From: Streptomyces endocoffeicus
GTDB lineage: Bacteria > Actinomycetota > Actinomycetes > Streptomycetales > Streptomycetaceae
NCBI RefSeq assembly: GCF_016741935.1
Contig: NZ_JAERRG010000003.1
Coordinates: 310,001 to 374,000, forward strand
DNA length: 64,000 nt
Direction: 5' to 3'
This document shows positions 1 to 9,203 of this stretch, one piece after another. The notes beneath the pieces were generated by a model. The model made no database searches. It worked only from the letters and a program-made list of their open reading frames with translations, and was not told the DNA's origin. Positions within the stretch are counted from its first letter, which is position 1; each line of letters starts with the position of its first letter. A program made the position numbers and the translations under genes.

Positions 1-468
1 GACGTAGCCGTCGATCCCCAGCGCCACCGTCTTCGCGGCGTGCTCGGGGAAACCGGTGTCGCGGCAGACGGCGAGACCCAGCCGCCACTCGTCCACGTCG
101 ATCACGGCGGGCTCCCCGGGCACGAAGTGGACGGCCTCGCCGCGGTGCAGGTGGACCTTTCCGTAGACCACCCGTGCGCCCTCTCCGTCCAACGCCAGGA
201 TGCCGATGCGCGGACCCGCCACCGGCGCGCCGACCAGGGCGAGTGTCCCGGTGGCGGCGCACGCGGCGACGATCGGAGCCAGCCGTTCATCGTCCGGGGC
301 GACCGGCGTCGCGTCCAGCTCGTATCCCGTCAGCGACATCTCGGGAAAGACCACCACCCGCGCGCCCGCCGCCCGAACGGCCTCCGCGTGGGCCACCGCG
401 TTGGCCGCCACGTCATGAGCCACGCACCTCGGCTGTGCCACCGCGATGCTCAACGGCTGTGCCACCAC
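1..468 (-). CDS. Carbon-nitrogen hydrolase (nitrilase superfamily), 3' end cut by window edge
   Basis: The first 156 codons are visible, and the gene runs off the left edge. The nitrilase Glu-Lys-Cys triad is readable: Glu in FPEMSLTGY (about residue 43), Lys in YGKVHLH (about 112) and Cys in LAVCRDTG (about 137). Members hydrolyse nitriles or amides through a Cys thioester in the cytoplasm; the substrate here cannot be told. The start is the first GTG of a GTG-GTG pair, preceded by a GAGGGGAG-like ribosome site. It lies downstream of the MFS gene on the same strand but beyond a strong hairpin, so it is probably a separate transcription unit. Confidence 0.85.
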   Translation of the reverse strand, partial: MVAQPLSIAVAQPRCVAHDVAANAVAHAEAVRAAGARVVVFPEMSLTGYELDATPVAPDDERLAPIVAACAATGTLALVGAPVAGPRIGILALDGEGARVVYGKVHLHRGEAVHFVPGEPAVIDVDEWRLGLAVCRDTGFPEHAAKTVALGIDGYV

Positions 469-550
469 CCCGAACTCCCCTCGCCGAGTCGTAGTCGCGC
501 GATCAGCCTATCCAAGCCTGTACGGCGGCCATCGCCGCCCTGTAGCGGTC

Positions 551-599
551 TTGGCAGGGAACGGGAGGGCGCACACCGCGCCCTCCCGTTCCCCGCCAA
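551..599 (-). terminator. Strong hairpin terminator after the polyol permease
   Basis: A 16-bp perfect stem (557-572 with 578-593) closes a 5-base ACACC loop. After one mismatch it is extended by TTGGC/GCCAA (551-555 with 595-599). It lies just past the stop of the permease gene on the minus strand and should end the deoR-permease transcript. Confidence 0.8.
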
Positions 600-612
600 G
601 AGCATCGGCTTC

Positions 613-1923
613 TCAGGCGGACGTGGCGGGCGAGGAGGTGGTCGGGGAGGTGGTCGAGGCCGTGTCCGTGCGGGGCGTCTGGCCGTCGTCCGTCGTGCTC
701 GGGGCCGACGGCTCGCCGTCGCGTTCCTCGGGGAGCTTCAGCGTCAGTGTCAGGACGAGTGCGACCAGGTAGAGGGCGAGGAAGATCAGCGTGACTCCGC
801 CGGCGCCGACGAGGGGGAGGAAGAGGCTGGCGACGGCCGGGCCGACGAAGGCCGCGCCGCCCGCGCCCAGGTTGAGCAGGGCCATCGAACCGCCCTTGTT
901 CTCGGGCGCCATCGACGGGATGAGGGCCGAGATGGGCACGAATCCCGCGAGGGTGGCGCCGTAGAACATGCCCGCGAGCACCGCGACCCAGTAGTAGTCC
1001 GGGCCGAGCCAGGTCGGTACGAAGTACAGCGTCGTGACGCTGATAGCGCAGCCCAGCGCGCCGAAGCCCGCGATGGTCGTGCGCCAGCCGATGCGGTCGG
1101 AGAGGACGCCGAAGATGAGGTTGAAGAAGATGTTCGTGCCGTAGATGATCGCCAGCAGCTGGAGCCACTTGTCCTCGCCGAAGCCGACGTCGTCGGAGAA
1201 GATCCGCGGCAGGTACACCAGCATGCCGAATTCCGGGGCCGTGTTGATGATCCGGACCAGGCAGCCCACCAGCACGCGCGGATGGGTCCAGATGATGGAG
1301 ACGGAGTTGAGCAGGCTCTCGCCGGTGGTGACCTCCGGGGGCGCCATCCGGTCACCGCCGGGCCTCCGCCGGGCGCCGACCAGGGCGATGGCGCCGCCGA
1401 TGAGGATGAGGACGAGTGCCGACCACAGTGTGCCCATGCGGCCGAACGAGGGGATGGTCAGGCTCGACCACAGCGAGCCGAGGGTGGGCAGGCCGCCCGT
1501 GAAGGCGAAGTAGAACCAGCCCACCGCGGTGCCCAGCCGGGCCTTCGGTGCCGTGTTGGTGATCCATACGAGGAAGCCGAACGCGAAGAGCGGATAGCCG
1601 AAGCCCCGGATGCCGTAGAAGACCAGCATCAGCGGGTAGTTCTCGGTGCCCAGCGCGAAGAGCAGATACGCGGCGTCGAAGACGGCCCAGATCACCAGGC
1701 CCGTCCACATCACCCGGCGTGGCCCCCACACCTGGCAGAGCGCGCCGGAGAACCACGACGCCAGCATGACGGCGATGCCGTAGACCGTGATGACGTACCC
1801 GGCCCGTACGTCCGTCGCCGCGCCGTGATCGGCCATGTACGGAGCGATGAAGCCGGATTCGACACCGTCGCCGATCATGAACAGGAGTACGCCCAGATAG
1901 CCCAGGATCAAGGGTTTCGGCAT
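613..1923 (-). CDS. MFS polyol permease (RbtT/DalT-like)
   Basis: A 436-residue, about 12-helix major facilitator. FMIGDGVE near residue 15, the FYGIRGFGYPLF block near 102-113 and the IPSFGRMGTLW block closely resemble ribitol and arabinitol permeases (RbtT, DalT). The likely role is proton-linked uptake of a sugar alcohol. The start chosen is the ATG at 1923, with GGAG 6 bases upstream; a GTG four codons earlier lacks a good site. The C-terminal 40 residues are a hydrophilic Ser/Thr-rich tail. It lies 104 bases downstream of the DeoR regulator on the same strand and probably shares its transcript. Substrate is inferred from family and neighbours only. Confidence 0.85.
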   Translation of the reverse strand: MPKPLILGYLGVLLFMIGDGVESGFIAPYMADHGAATDVRAGYVITVYGIAVMLASWFSGALCQVWGPRRVMWTGLVIWAVFDAAYLLFALGTENYPLMLVFYGIRGFGYPLFAFGFLVWITNTAPKARLGTAVGWFYFAFTGGLPTLGSLWSSLTIPSFGRMGTLWSALVLILIGGAIALVGARRRPGGDRMAPPEVTTGESLLNSVSIIWTHPRVLVGCLVRIINTAPEFGMLVYLPRIFSDDVGFGEDKWLQLLAIIYGTNIFFNLIFGVLSDRIGWRTTIAGFGALGCAISVTTLYFVPTWLGPDYYWVAVLAGMFYGATLAGFVPISALIPSMAPENKGGSMALLNLGAGGAAFVGPAVASLFLPLVGAGGVTLIFLALYLVALVLTLTLKLPEERDGEPSAPSTTDDGQTPRTDTASTTSPTTSSPATSA

Positions 1924-2027
1924 CGCTTTCTCCACTCTGCGGGGATGACGGAGTACGACCGCAGATACTCAAGCGAGCCGAGAGAAATATCAAGAGGTCT
2001 GGTAAGAATAACGAGAATCGATGGTAA

Positions 2028-2816
2028 CTAGTCGGTCTCGACGACTCTCACATCCGTCAGCTCCCGCATCTCCCGGAGCAGCTCCTCGTCCACCGGGCCG
2101 GTGAGCAGAACATGGTCGAAGGAGTCCACGCTCTCCAGCCGGTGCAGTGCGCGACGGCCCACCTTGCTGTGGTCCATGAGCAGCACGCTCGTCGCGCCCG
2201 CCTGCCGGGTCGCCCGCTTGATGCTGACGATCTCCTGCTCCTGGTGGAACGTCATGCCCGCGGTGATCGCCGAGGTGGAGAGCACGCTCAGATCGACGGA
2301 GACGCCGCTGATCATGTCCATCGCCGGCAGGCCGATCCATGAGTCATGGGTGCGCGAGTACTCGCCGCCCACACAGATCAGCCGGATGCCCTCGGCGCTC
2401 CTCAGCTCCTCGGTGATCAGGCGGTAGTTGGTCACCACGGTGAGCGGTCCCACCTCGGGCAACAGCCGCGCCAGGGCCAGCGCCGAGGTCGAGTCGTCCA
2501 GCATCACCGACATCCCCGGGGCCACGAACCGCAGGGCGGCGCGGGCCAGCGCCCGCTTCTCCTCGGCGTGCGAATGCAGCCGGAAGTCCGAGCTGGACTC
2601 GAAGACCATCGAGGGCTGCGCGGAGACGCCGCCGTGGTACTTGCGCAGGATGCCGCGGTCCGCCAGCTCGGCGATGTCCCGGTGGACCGTCATCAGGCTG
2701 ACGCCGGTCAGCTCGACCAGTTCGGACACGGTGGCGTCCCCCTGGGCCAGAACGTGGTCGACGATCACTTGCTGCCGCTGTTGCCGCGCACCGCGCGACG
2801 ACGGGGGAGTAGTCAT
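2028..2816 (-). CDS. DeoR-family transcriptional regulator
   Basis: This 262-residue protein has an N-terminal DeoR winged helix (residues about 12-65, including LTGVSLMTVHRDIAELADRG) and a C-terminal phospho-sugar sensor domain (DDSTSALALARLLP, LICVGGEYS, LLMDHSKVG). DeoR repressors usually sense a phosphorylated intermediate of the pathway they control. It faces the HAD-to-RpiB operon and is followed by the polyol permease, so it is the obvious local repressor. The start is the ATG at 2816, with AGGA 8 bases upstream; a longer in-frame extension has no ribosome site or domain. Confidence 0.88.
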   Translation of the reverse strand: MTTPPSSRGARQQRQQVIVDHVLAQGDATVSELVELTGVSLMTVHRDIAELADRGILRKYHGGVSAQPSMVFESSSDFRLHSHAEEKRALARAALRFVAPGMSVMLDDSTSALALARLLPEVGPLTVVTNYRLITEELRSAEGIRLICVGGEYSRTHDSWIGLPAMDMISGVSVDLSVLSTSAITAGMTFHQEQEIVSIKRATRQAGATSVLLMDHSKVGRRALHRLESVDSFDHVLLTGPVDEELLREMRELTDVRVVETD

Positions 2817-2994
2817 GCCCACCATCCTGCCGTGTTTATTTCTCACATAGAACCAGTGACAACTCACGCTCTGACTGTTAATTTCGCTGTGACGGACCCC
2901 GCCGGGTGCCACCACCTGGCGGACACCGCCGGGCGCACGGACATCTCCGTGCCCCGCCAGCCAGACATCATCAGCCGGGAGATCAGGGGTACGC
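2817..2994. promoter_or_regulatory. Divergent promoter region between deoR and the polyol operon
   Basis: This 178-bp gap has an unusually AT-rich core (about 2832-2888). On the plus strand GTGACA (2856-2861) and TAATTT (2879-2884), 17 bases apart, form a plausible promoter for the HAD-to-RpiB operon. I see no clear long inverted repeat, so the DeoR operator is not placed. The promoter call is inference. Confidence 0.45.
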
Positions 2995-3663
2995 ATGGCC
3001 GACGCAGTGGTCTTCGACATGGACGGCGTGCTCGTCGAGAGCGAGCATCTGTGGGAGGAGCTGTGGGCCGCCTACGCCGCCGCACGCGGCCGCACATGGG
3101 GCCCCGAGCAGACGCGCGACGTCCAGGGGATGAGCGCCCCCGAATGGGCCGCCTACCTCACCCGGTTCTGCGGGGCGGGTGACGCCGCCGCGAGCACCGA
3201 GCGGGCCGTCGTCGACGGCATGGTCCAGGCCCTGGCCGATGGCCGTATCGGCCTGCTGCCCGGAGCCCGGGACATGGTCACCGCCACCGCCGAGCTCGCG
3301 CCCGTGGCGCTCGCCTCCTCCGCGCCGCGCCGGGTCATCGACGCCGTTCTCGTCCACCACGGCGTCGACCACCACTTCAAGGCGACCGTCTCCAGCGCCG
3401 AGGTGGAGCGCGGAAAGCCGAGCCCGGACGTCTATCTGGCCGCCGCGCGCGCCCTCGGCGTGGCCCCGGAGCGCTGTCTGGCGGTGGAGGACTCCAGCAA
3501 CGGGCTGCGCGCCGCCGCGGCCGCCGGGATGACCGTCGTGGCCATTCCCAATCCGCAGTACCCACCCGCCGAGGACGCCCTGGCCGCCGCCGCTTACCGT
3601 TCTTCGGACCACCATGCCGTACGTGACTTCCTGCTCAGCAGGCTCGAGACCCGAGGGGAGTGA
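2995..3663 (+). CDS. HAD-family sugar phosphatase / phosphomutase-like
   Basis: 222 residues, the length of a beta-phosphoglucomutase-like HAD hydrolase. Motif I is FDMDGVL (Asp8 nucleophile, Asp10), motif II is LASSAP, the conserved Lys is in ERGKPSPDVY, and the acidic motif is VEDSSNGL. A helical cap lies between motifs I and II. It probably dephosphorylates, or isomerises, a sugar phosphate in the cytoplasm. AGGGG sits 5 bases before the ATG. It is the first gene of the polyol operon and ends 5 bases before the dehydrogenase start. It may clear a toxic phosphorylated side product, which is inference. Confidence 0.82.
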   Translation: MADAVVFDMDGVLVESEHLWEELWAAYAAARGRTWGPEQTRDVQGMSAPEWAAYLTRFCGAGDAAASTERAVVDGMVQALADGRIGLLPGARDMVTATAELAPVALASSAPRRVIDAVLVHHGVDHHFKATVSSAEVERGKPSPDVYLAAARALGVAPERCLAVEDSSNGLRAAAAAGMTVVAIPNPQYPPAEDALAAAAYRSSDHHAVRDFLLSRLETRGE

Positions 3664-3668
3664 CCGAC

Positions 3669-4739
3669 ATGACCACGGTCCTGGTAGCCGGTGACGACTT
3701 CATCGCGCCCGGCCTCTTCTCCGCCGCCCTGAGCGAGGGACTGCCCTCCACCGGGCTGACCTTCCGCACGCTGCGCACCCGCTGGCCGAACGAACCCTTC
3801 GGGCCGGTGGGGGCCGACGGGCAGGGGAACGGCGGGGTCAAGGAGGCCAGCGGAACCGAGGAGCAGGTGCTGGAGGCGCTCGGCGACGCGAGTGTCGCCC
3901 TCACCCAGATGGCGCCCTTCACCGCCCGTGTCATCCGCGAGTCGCCCGGCCTGAGGTTCATCGGCGTGGCCCGCGGCGGCCCGGTCAACGTGGACCTGGC
4001 CGCCGCCACCGCCGCCGGGATCCCCGTCACCTTCACACCGGGTCGCAACGCCGCCGCGGCCGCCGAATTCGCCGTCGGCCTGATCCTCGCCGCCATGCGC
4101 CGCATCACCCACGCCGACGCGGCCCTCAAGGAGGGCACCTGGCGTGGTGACTACTACGCCTACGAGAACGCGGGTCTCGAGCTCGACGGCGCCACCGTCG
4201 GCCTCGTCGGGTACGGGGCCATCGGCTCGATCGTGGCCCGGGTGCTGCGTGCCTTCGGCGCACACGTCGTCGTCTCCGACCCGTACGCGGACCCGGCACA
4301 GGCACACGCCGACGGTGTCGAGCTCACCGCCCTGGAGGACCTGCTGCGGCGCAGCTCCGTGGTGAGCCTGCACGCCCGGGTCACCCCCGAGACCCGGCAT
4401 CTGCTGAACGCCGGCAACCTCGCGCTGCTGCCCGAGGGCGCCGTCCTCGTCAACTCGGCCCGCGGTGAGCTGCTCGACTACGCGCCGCTGCCCGGTCTGC
4501 TGGAGTCCGGCCGGCTCGGCGCGCTCGCCCTCGACGTCTACGACATCGAGCCGCCCCCGGCCGACTGGCCGCTGCACAGGGCCCCCAACGTCATCACCAC
4601 CCCCCACCTGGCGGGCGCCACCCGGCGGACCGCCGACCGGGCGGCCCTGATCACCGCCGGTGAGGCCGCCCGTTTCCTGCGCGGCGAACCGCTGCGGCAC
4701 GTGGCCAATCCGGAGGTGCTGACCGGGAGCCGGCCATGA
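3669..4739 (+). CDS. D-isomer-specific 2-hydroxyacid dehydrogenase
   Basis: A 356-residue NAD(P)-dependent dehydrogenase of the PGDH/formate dehydrogenase type. The Rossmann motif VGYGAIG is at about 180-186. The catalytic triad is visible as Arg in NSARGELLD (about 265), Glu in DIEPP (about 294) and His in TPHLAGAT (about 313). It oxidises a hydroxyl next to a carboxylate, or does the reverse. The ATG at 3669 (GGGGAG 8 bases upstream) is preferred to the GTG at 3660. Its stop overlaps the kinase start in ATGA. A decayed homologue lies at 34007-34304 beside related kinases, so this enzyme type and these kinases probably share a pathway. Confidence 0.87.
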   Translation: MTTVLVAGDDFIAPGLFSAALSEGLPSTGLTFRTLRTRWPNEPFGPVGADGQGNGGVKEASGTEEQVLEALGDASVALTQMAPFTARVIRESPGLRFIGVARGGPVNVDLAAATAAGIPVTFTPGRNAAAAAEFAVGLILAAMRRITHADAALKEGTWRGDYYAYENAGLELDGATVGLVGYGAIGSIVARVLRAFGAHVVVSDPYADPAQAHADGVELTALEDLLRRSSVVSLHARVTPETRHLLNAGNLALLPEGAVLVNSARGELLDYAPLPGLLESGRLGALALDVYDIEPPPADWPLHRAPNVITTPHLAGATRRTADRAALITAGEAARFLRGEPLRHVANPEVLTGSRP

Positions 4740-6196
4740 TCGTCGGAGTTGACATCGGCACCTCGGTCACCAAGGCCCAGCTGATCTCCCGCGACGGCCG
4801 GACCACCCCCGCGCACGAGGCCCGCAGCACCGTCTACACCCTGCCCGGACACCGCGTCGAGCAGGACCTGGACGATGTCGTGGGCACCGTGGAGACCGTC
4901 GTACGGGCGGCGCTCGCCGACGCCGCGCAGCTGGGCGACGAACCGGTCGAGGCCCTCGCCCTCACCGGGCAGGGCGACGGTCTGTGGCTGCGCGACGCCT
5001 CCGGCGCCCCGGTCGGCCGCGCGCTGTCCTGGATGGACGGCCGGGCCGCGGACCGGCTCGACCGGTGGACCGCCGACGGCACCCTGCACGCCCTGCACCG
5101 GCGCACCGGCGTCGGCCTCTTCCCGGGCTCCGCGGCACCCCTGCTGGCACATCTGGCCGAGCACGAGCCGGAGCGGCTGGCGGCGGCCGAGACCGCCGGG
5201 TACTGCGTGGACGCCGTCGTACAACGGCTGACCGGCGCCGTGACCGTCGATGTCTCCGACGCCTCGCAGCCGTTCCTCGACGTGGCCACCCGTACGTACG
5301 ACGAGACCGCGCTCGAGCTGTGCGGGCTGTCCGCACACCGCCGGCTGCTGCCCGACCCGGCGCCGCCCGGCACCCTGCACCGGCTGCTGCCCGAGGCCGC
5401 GAGACGCCTGGGCCTGCCCCCGGGGCTGCCGGTCTCCGGCGGCCCGTTCGACATCCCGGCCTGCGCCTTCGGTTCGGGAGTCGCCGAACCGGGGGAGGGC
5501 AACCTGATCATCGGCACCACCCTCGCCGCCCAGGTCCTGGACACCGAGCCGCGCCCGGCCCTCGCCGAGGACCCGGCCGGAATGGTGCTGGCCACTCCGT
5601 ACGAGGGCCGGTTCCTGCGGGTCATGCCCGCCATGATCGGCACCGCGGGCCTGGACTGGCTGCTGAAGCTGCTCGATGTGAAGATCGAGGCGCTGGACGC
5701 GCTGCTCGTCCAGTCCCCGCCCGGCGCCGCGGGCGTCACCGCGCTGCCGTTCCTGTCCACCAGCGGCGAGCGGGCGCCCTTCGTCGACCCGCGGGCCCGT
5801 GGCCGGTTGGACGGCCTCTCCCCGCTGGCCGGCCGCGCCGACCTGGTACGGGCGCTGTGCGAGGCCGTCGCCTACTCGGCCCGGCACTGCATGGAAACCC
5901 TCGGCGTCACCCGCACCGTCACCGCCTGCGGCGGTGGCGCGCGCTCCGGGGAGTGGGCGCGCATCTTCGCCGGGGTCCTCGGCGGCGATCTGGAGGTCTG
6001 CGACGACGCCGTCGGCATCCGCGGCGCGGCCCATGTCGCCTGGCGCTCCCTGGGCACGCCGGTCGACCCCGGCGCCTGGCGCGCCCAACTCCGTACCGTC
6101 ACCGCCGAGCGCGGGCTGATCGACCACTACGCCGAGGGCTATGCCGCCTACCGCCAGGCCCTCGACATCGCACGCGAAGGCTGGAGCACACGATGA
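4736..6196 (+). CDS. FGGY carbohydrate kinase, EryA (erythritol kinase)-like
   Basis: 486 residues with both FGGY ATPase-fold domains. The N-terminal phosphate loop is VDIGTSVTKA, and the C-terminal ATP-binding part includes TACGGGARSGEW. The LTGQGDGLW block followed by SWMDGRA, and SDASQPFLD, resemble erythritol kinase (EryA) more than glycerol or xylulose kinases, as I recall those sequences. The likely job is ATP-dependent phosphorylation of an imported tetritol or related polyol. It overlaps both neighbours by four bases. A homologue sits at 36418-38034. Substrate is inferred, and AI-2 kinase-like activity is a remoter alternative. Confidence 0.8.
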   Translation: MIVGVDIGTSVTKAQLISRDGRTTPAHEARSTVYTLPGHRVEQDLDDVVGTVETVVRAALADAAQLGDEPVEALALTGQGDGLWLRDASGAPVGRALSWMDGRAADRLDRWTADGTLHALHRRTGVGLFPGSAAPLLAHLAEHEPERLAAAETAGYCVDAVVQRLTGAVTVDVSDASQPFLDVATRTYDETALELCGLSAHRRLLPDPAPPGTLHRLLPEAARRLGLPPGLPVSGGPFDIPACAFGSGVAEPGEGNLIIGTTLAAQVLDTEPRPALAEDPAGMVLATPYEGRFLRVMPAMIGTAGLDWLLKLLDVKIEALDALLVQSPPGAAGVTALPFLSTSGERAPFVDPRARGRLDGLSPLAGRADLVRALCEAVAYSARHCMETLGVTRTVTACGGGARSGEWARIFAGVLGGDLEVCDDAVGIRGAAHVAWRSLGTPVDPGAWRAQLRTVTAERGLIDHYAEGYAAYRQALDIAREGWSTR

Positions 6197-7938
6197 CCAG
6201 GCTCTTCAATGACCCCGCCCGGTTCACCGACGACATGATCACGGGCTTCGCCGCCGCCCATCCCGGGCACGTACGGGCCGTGCCCGGCGGTGTGGTGCGC
6301 GCCCGCCCCGCCCGCGCGGGCAAGGTGGCCGTGCTCACCGGCGGCGGCTCCGGCCACTACCCCGCCTTCTGCGGTGTCGTCGGCCCCGGGTTCGCCGACG
6401 GCTCGGTCATCGGTGATGTCTTCACCTCTCCGTCGGCCGCCCGCGCCCGCTCGGTCGCCGAGGCGGCGGAGGCGGGCGGCGGTGTCCTCTTCCTCTTCGG
6501 CAACTACGCGGGGGACGTGATGAACTTCGGCCTCGCGGCACGGCAGTTGGCGGGCGACGGAATCGCCGCACGCTGCTTCGCCGTCACCGATGACATCGCC
6601 TCCGCCCCCGCCGACCAGACGGCGCGGCGGCGTGGCATCGCGGGTGGCTTCGTCGTCTTCAAGACCGCGTCGGCGGCGGCCGAGGAAGGCGCCTCCCTGG
6701 AGGAGGTCATCCGCGTCGCCGAGCACACCAACGCCCGTACCCGCACGCTCGGAGTGGCCTTCGACGGCTGCACTCTGCCGGGCGCCGAAGCGCCCCTGTT
6801 CACCGTTCCCGAGGGCCGGTTGGGCCTCGGGCTCGGCATCCACGGCGAACCGGGGGTCAGCGAGGACACCCTGGGCACCGCGGAGGACTTGGCCCGCGCC
6901 CTGGTGACGGGGCTGCTCGCGGACCGGCCCGCCGGGGTGGGCGACGACGGGCGGGTCGCGGTCGTCCTCAACGGGCTCGGCGCCACGAAGTACGAGGAGC
7001 TGTACGTGCTGTGGGGCGCCGTGGCCCGTCAGCTGGACGAGGCGGGGCTCACACCCGTACGCCCCGAGGTCGGCGAACTCGTCACCAGTCTCGACATGGC
7101 AGGCTGCTCGCTGACCCTGAGCTGGCTGGACGAGGAGCTGGAACGGCTGTGGCTCGCCCCGGCCGACACCCCGGCCTTCTGCCGTACGGCACCGCCCGAG
7201 TCCCCGCCGGCCGACACCGCCGTACGGCCCGCCGCGGCCCCGCGCCGCCCGGAGCGGTCCGCCGCCACGGCGTCCGGCGCGGCGGCCGAGGTCGCCGAGC
7301 TGGCCGTCCACGCCCTGCGCGCCGCCCGCGACGTACTGCACCGGGACGCGGAGGAACTGGGCCGGCTGGACGCGGTGGCGGGCGACGGCGATCACGGCCG
7401 TGGCATGTGCAAGGGCGTCGACGCGGCACTCGCGGCCGCCGAAAAGGCGCACACCGACCGGCTCGCCCCGGCGGCGGTGCTGGCCGCCGCCGGTGATGCC
7501 TGGGCGGCGGAGGCCGGGGGCACCTCGGGGGCGCTGTGGGGGGTGGGGCTGCGCGCCATCGGCGCCGCGCTGCCCGCCGACCGGGCGCCGGGGCGCGAGG
7601 AGTTGGCGTCCGCCGCCGCGGAAGCGCTCACCGCCGTCACCTCGCTCGGCGGGGCCGAAGTGGGCGACAAAACCCTGGTCGACGCCCTCACACCGTTCGC
7701 CACCGCCTTCGCGACGGGGCTGCGGAGCGGAGCCCCGGTGTCCGGGGCGTACGCGTCCGCCGTGGCCGAAGCCCGTACGGCCGCCGAGAACACCGCCGGG
7801 CTGCGCCCCCGCCTGGGCCGCGCCCGCCCCCTCGCCGACCGCAGCGTGGGCACCCCCGACCCCGGAGCCACCTCACTCGCCGCGGTGCTCACCGCGGTGG
7901 CCACCCTCCGCGCCACGACAGGAAGCGATCCCGTATGA
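6193..7938 (+). CDS. Dihydroxyacetone/erythrulose-type kinase (DhaK-DhaL fusion)
   Basis: A 581-residue single-chain, ATP-dependent kinase. The DhaK domain (about 1-325) has [10 protein letters not shown] and the covalent substrate His217 in LGIHGEPG, matching His218 of E. coli DhaK. The DhaL domain (about 375-575) has the metal/nucleotide motif AGDGDHG (about 396-402) and GGTSGALWG. It forms a hemiaminal with a short ketose such as dihydroxyacetone or erythrulose and phosphorylates it. Mycobacterial D-erythrulose kinase belongs to this family and pairs with an RpiB-type isomerase, exactly as here. The ATGA overlaps on both sides fix the start. Confidence 0.88.
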   Translation: MTRLFNDPARFTDDMITGFAAAHPGHVRAVPGGVVRARPARAGKVAVLTGGGSGHYPAFCGVVGPGFADGSVIGDVFTSPSAARARSVAEAAEAGGGVLFLFGNYAGDVMNFGLAARQLAGDGIAARCFAVTDDIASAPADQTARRRGIAGGFVVFKTASAAAEEGASLEEVIRVAEHTNARTRTLGVAFDGCTLPGAEAPLFTVPEGRLGLGLGIHGEPGVSEDTLGTAEDLARALVTGLLADRPAGVGDDGRVAVVLNGLGATKYEELYVLWGAVARQLDEAGLTPVRPEVGELVTSLDMAGCSLTLSWLDEELERLWLAPADTPAFCRTAPPESPPADTAVRPAAAPRRPERSAATASGAAAEVAELAVHALRAARDVLHRDAEELGRLDAVAGDGDHGRGMCKGVDAALAAAEKAHTDRLAPAAVLAAAGDAWAAEAGGTSGALWGVGLRAIGAALPADRAPGREELASAAAEALTAVTSLGGAEVGDKTLVDALTPFATAFATGLRSGAPVSGAYASAVAEARTAAENTAGLRPRLGRARPLADRSVGTPDPGATSLAAVLTAVATLRATTGSDPV

Positions 7939-8399
7939 CCACCGCGCATGCCTTCCGGATCGTCGTCGGCTGCGACGACGCCGGTTACGACTACAAGGAA
8001 GTCCTCAAGCGGGACCTGCTGGCCGACCCCCGGGTCGCCGAGGTCATCGATGTCGGCGTGGGCAGCGACGAGCACACCGCCTACCCGCATGTCGCCGTGG
8101 AAGCGGCCCGCCGGGTGGCCGAAGGCACCGCCGACCGCGCCCTGTTGGTGTGCGGCACCGGCCTCGGCGTGGCCATCAGCGCCAACAAGGTCCCCGGCAT
8201 CCGCGCGGTCACCGCCCACGACAGCTACTCCGTGCGCCGCTCGGTCCTCAGCAACAACGCCCAGGTGCTCTGCTTCGGCCAGCGCGTCATCGGCCTGGAG
8301 CTCGCCCGTGCGCTCACCGACGACTGGCTCGCGCAGAGCTTCGACGAGACCTCCACGTCGGCGGAGAAGGTCGCCGCCATCCGGAGTTACGAGGGCTGA
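7935..8399 (+). CDS. RpiB/LacAB-type sugar-phosphate isomerase
   Basis: A 154-residue protein, the usual RpiB length. It has [11 protein letters not shown] at the N terminus, the catalytic Cys73 in [21 protein letters not shown]-like [11 protein letters not shown] and the [14 protein letters not shown] block. It should interconvert a phosphorylated ketose and aldose. After an erythrulose-type kinase, conversion of erythrulose 4-phosphate to erythrose 4-phosphate would feed the pentose phosphate pathway; this step is inference from the neighbour. The ATG overlaps the preceding stop in ATGA, and it is the last gene of the operon. Confidence 0.86.
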   Translation: MTTAHAFRIVVGCDDAGYDYKEVLKRDLLADPRVAEVIDVGVGSDEHTAYPHVAVEAARRVAEGTADRALLVCGTGLGVAISANKVPGIRAVTAHDSYSVRRSVLSNNAQVLCFGQRVIGLELARALTDDWLAQSFDETSTSAEKVAAIRSYEG

Positions 8400-8440
8400 T
8401 CGTCGCCACGGCCGGTCTCCCGCACACTGGGAGCATGGCA

Positions 8441-9184
8441 ATGGACGTGGCGGCGGCGGCCGACAACCTTCTGGGATCCCTCGCGGCGAGGGCCGACACG
8501 GACTTCGCGGTCGGAATGCAGCGCTACTTTCCGCGGCGGATCCGCGCGCTCGGGGTGAGCAATGCCTCCGCCGTGGAGATCGCGAACGACTACTTCCGCG
8601 AGCGGCCGGACGTCCCCGCGGCGACCAGGCTGGCTCTCGCGGAAGAAGTCCTGTCGCGCGCCACCTACCACGAAGAGGTCCTGCTGGGATTCGCGGTCCT
8701 GCACAAGGTCGCGAGGGCCGGGCTGGGCCCCGAACTGCTCGACCGCTGTGAGCACTGGCTCGGATCGTATGTGTCGAACTGGGCGCAGTGCGACGACCTG
8801 TGCCTGAAGTTGCTGTACCCGTTCTTCCGCGGACACCTCGATCAGATCCCGCGGACGCGAGCCTGGGTCGAATCCCGGTCCGGCTGGGCGAGGCGCGCCG
8901 CGAACGTGGCCGTCGTGAAGTTCGTCCGGCGCAAGGTGGGGCGGGCGGTGTTCGAACTGCCGCCGTCCCACGTCTTCGACAACTGCACCCGGCTGATGCA
9001 CGACGACGATGTGTATGTGCGGAAGGGCTGTGGGTGGCTGCTCAAGGTCACCGCCGAGGTCCATCCGGACGAGGTGGTCGAGTTCCTGCGCACGTGGCAC
9101 ACCGAGATGAGCCGCGACACATTCCGGTACGCGATCGAGAAGATGGACAAGGAGACGCGCGCTTCCCTGATGGCGCTGGGGTAG
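8441..9184 (+). CDS. AlkD-like DNA alkylation repair protein
   Basis: A 247-residue all-helical protein with the HEAT-like repeat pattern of the AlkC/AlkD family. RYFPRRIRALGVS near the N terminus, a Trp-rich WVESRSGWARRAANVA block in the middle, and DDVYVRKGCGWLLKVTAEVHP followed by MDKETR near the end fit AlkD. Such glycosylases remove 3- and 7-alkylpurines. The ATG at 8441 has GGGAG 8 bases upstream, whereas the ATG at 8435 is too close to it. It converges on the methyltransferase gene, with 19 bases between the stops. Confidence 0.75.
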   Translation: MDVAAAADNLLGSLAARADTDFAVGMQRYFPRRIRALGVSNASAVEIANDYFRERPDVPAATRLALAEEVLSRATYHEEVLLGFAVLHKVARAGLGPELLDRCEHWLGSYVSNWAQCDDLCLKLLYPFFRGHLDQIPRTRAWVESRSGWARRAANVAVVKFVRRKVGRAVFELPPSHVFDNCTRLMHDDDVYVRKGCGWLLKVTAEVHPDEVVEFLRTWHTEMSRDTFRYAIEKMDKETRASLMALG

Positions 9185-9203
9185 CGGGCGCGGCCCGATG
9201 AGC

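Noticed and set aside
40..2031. A 663-codon ORF on the plus strand opposite the permease gene
   Set aside because: It is a GC-rich shadow frame: composition is dominated by Arg, Gly, Glu and Asp, with no domain, and it lies over two well-identified minus-strand genes.
4984..7938. A 984-codon frame suggesting a kinase fused to the DhaKL protein
   Set aside because: Only the part from 6193 matches a protein family. Upstream the frame is an out-of-frame reading of the FGGY kinase, and the ATGA overlap at 6193 gives the true start.
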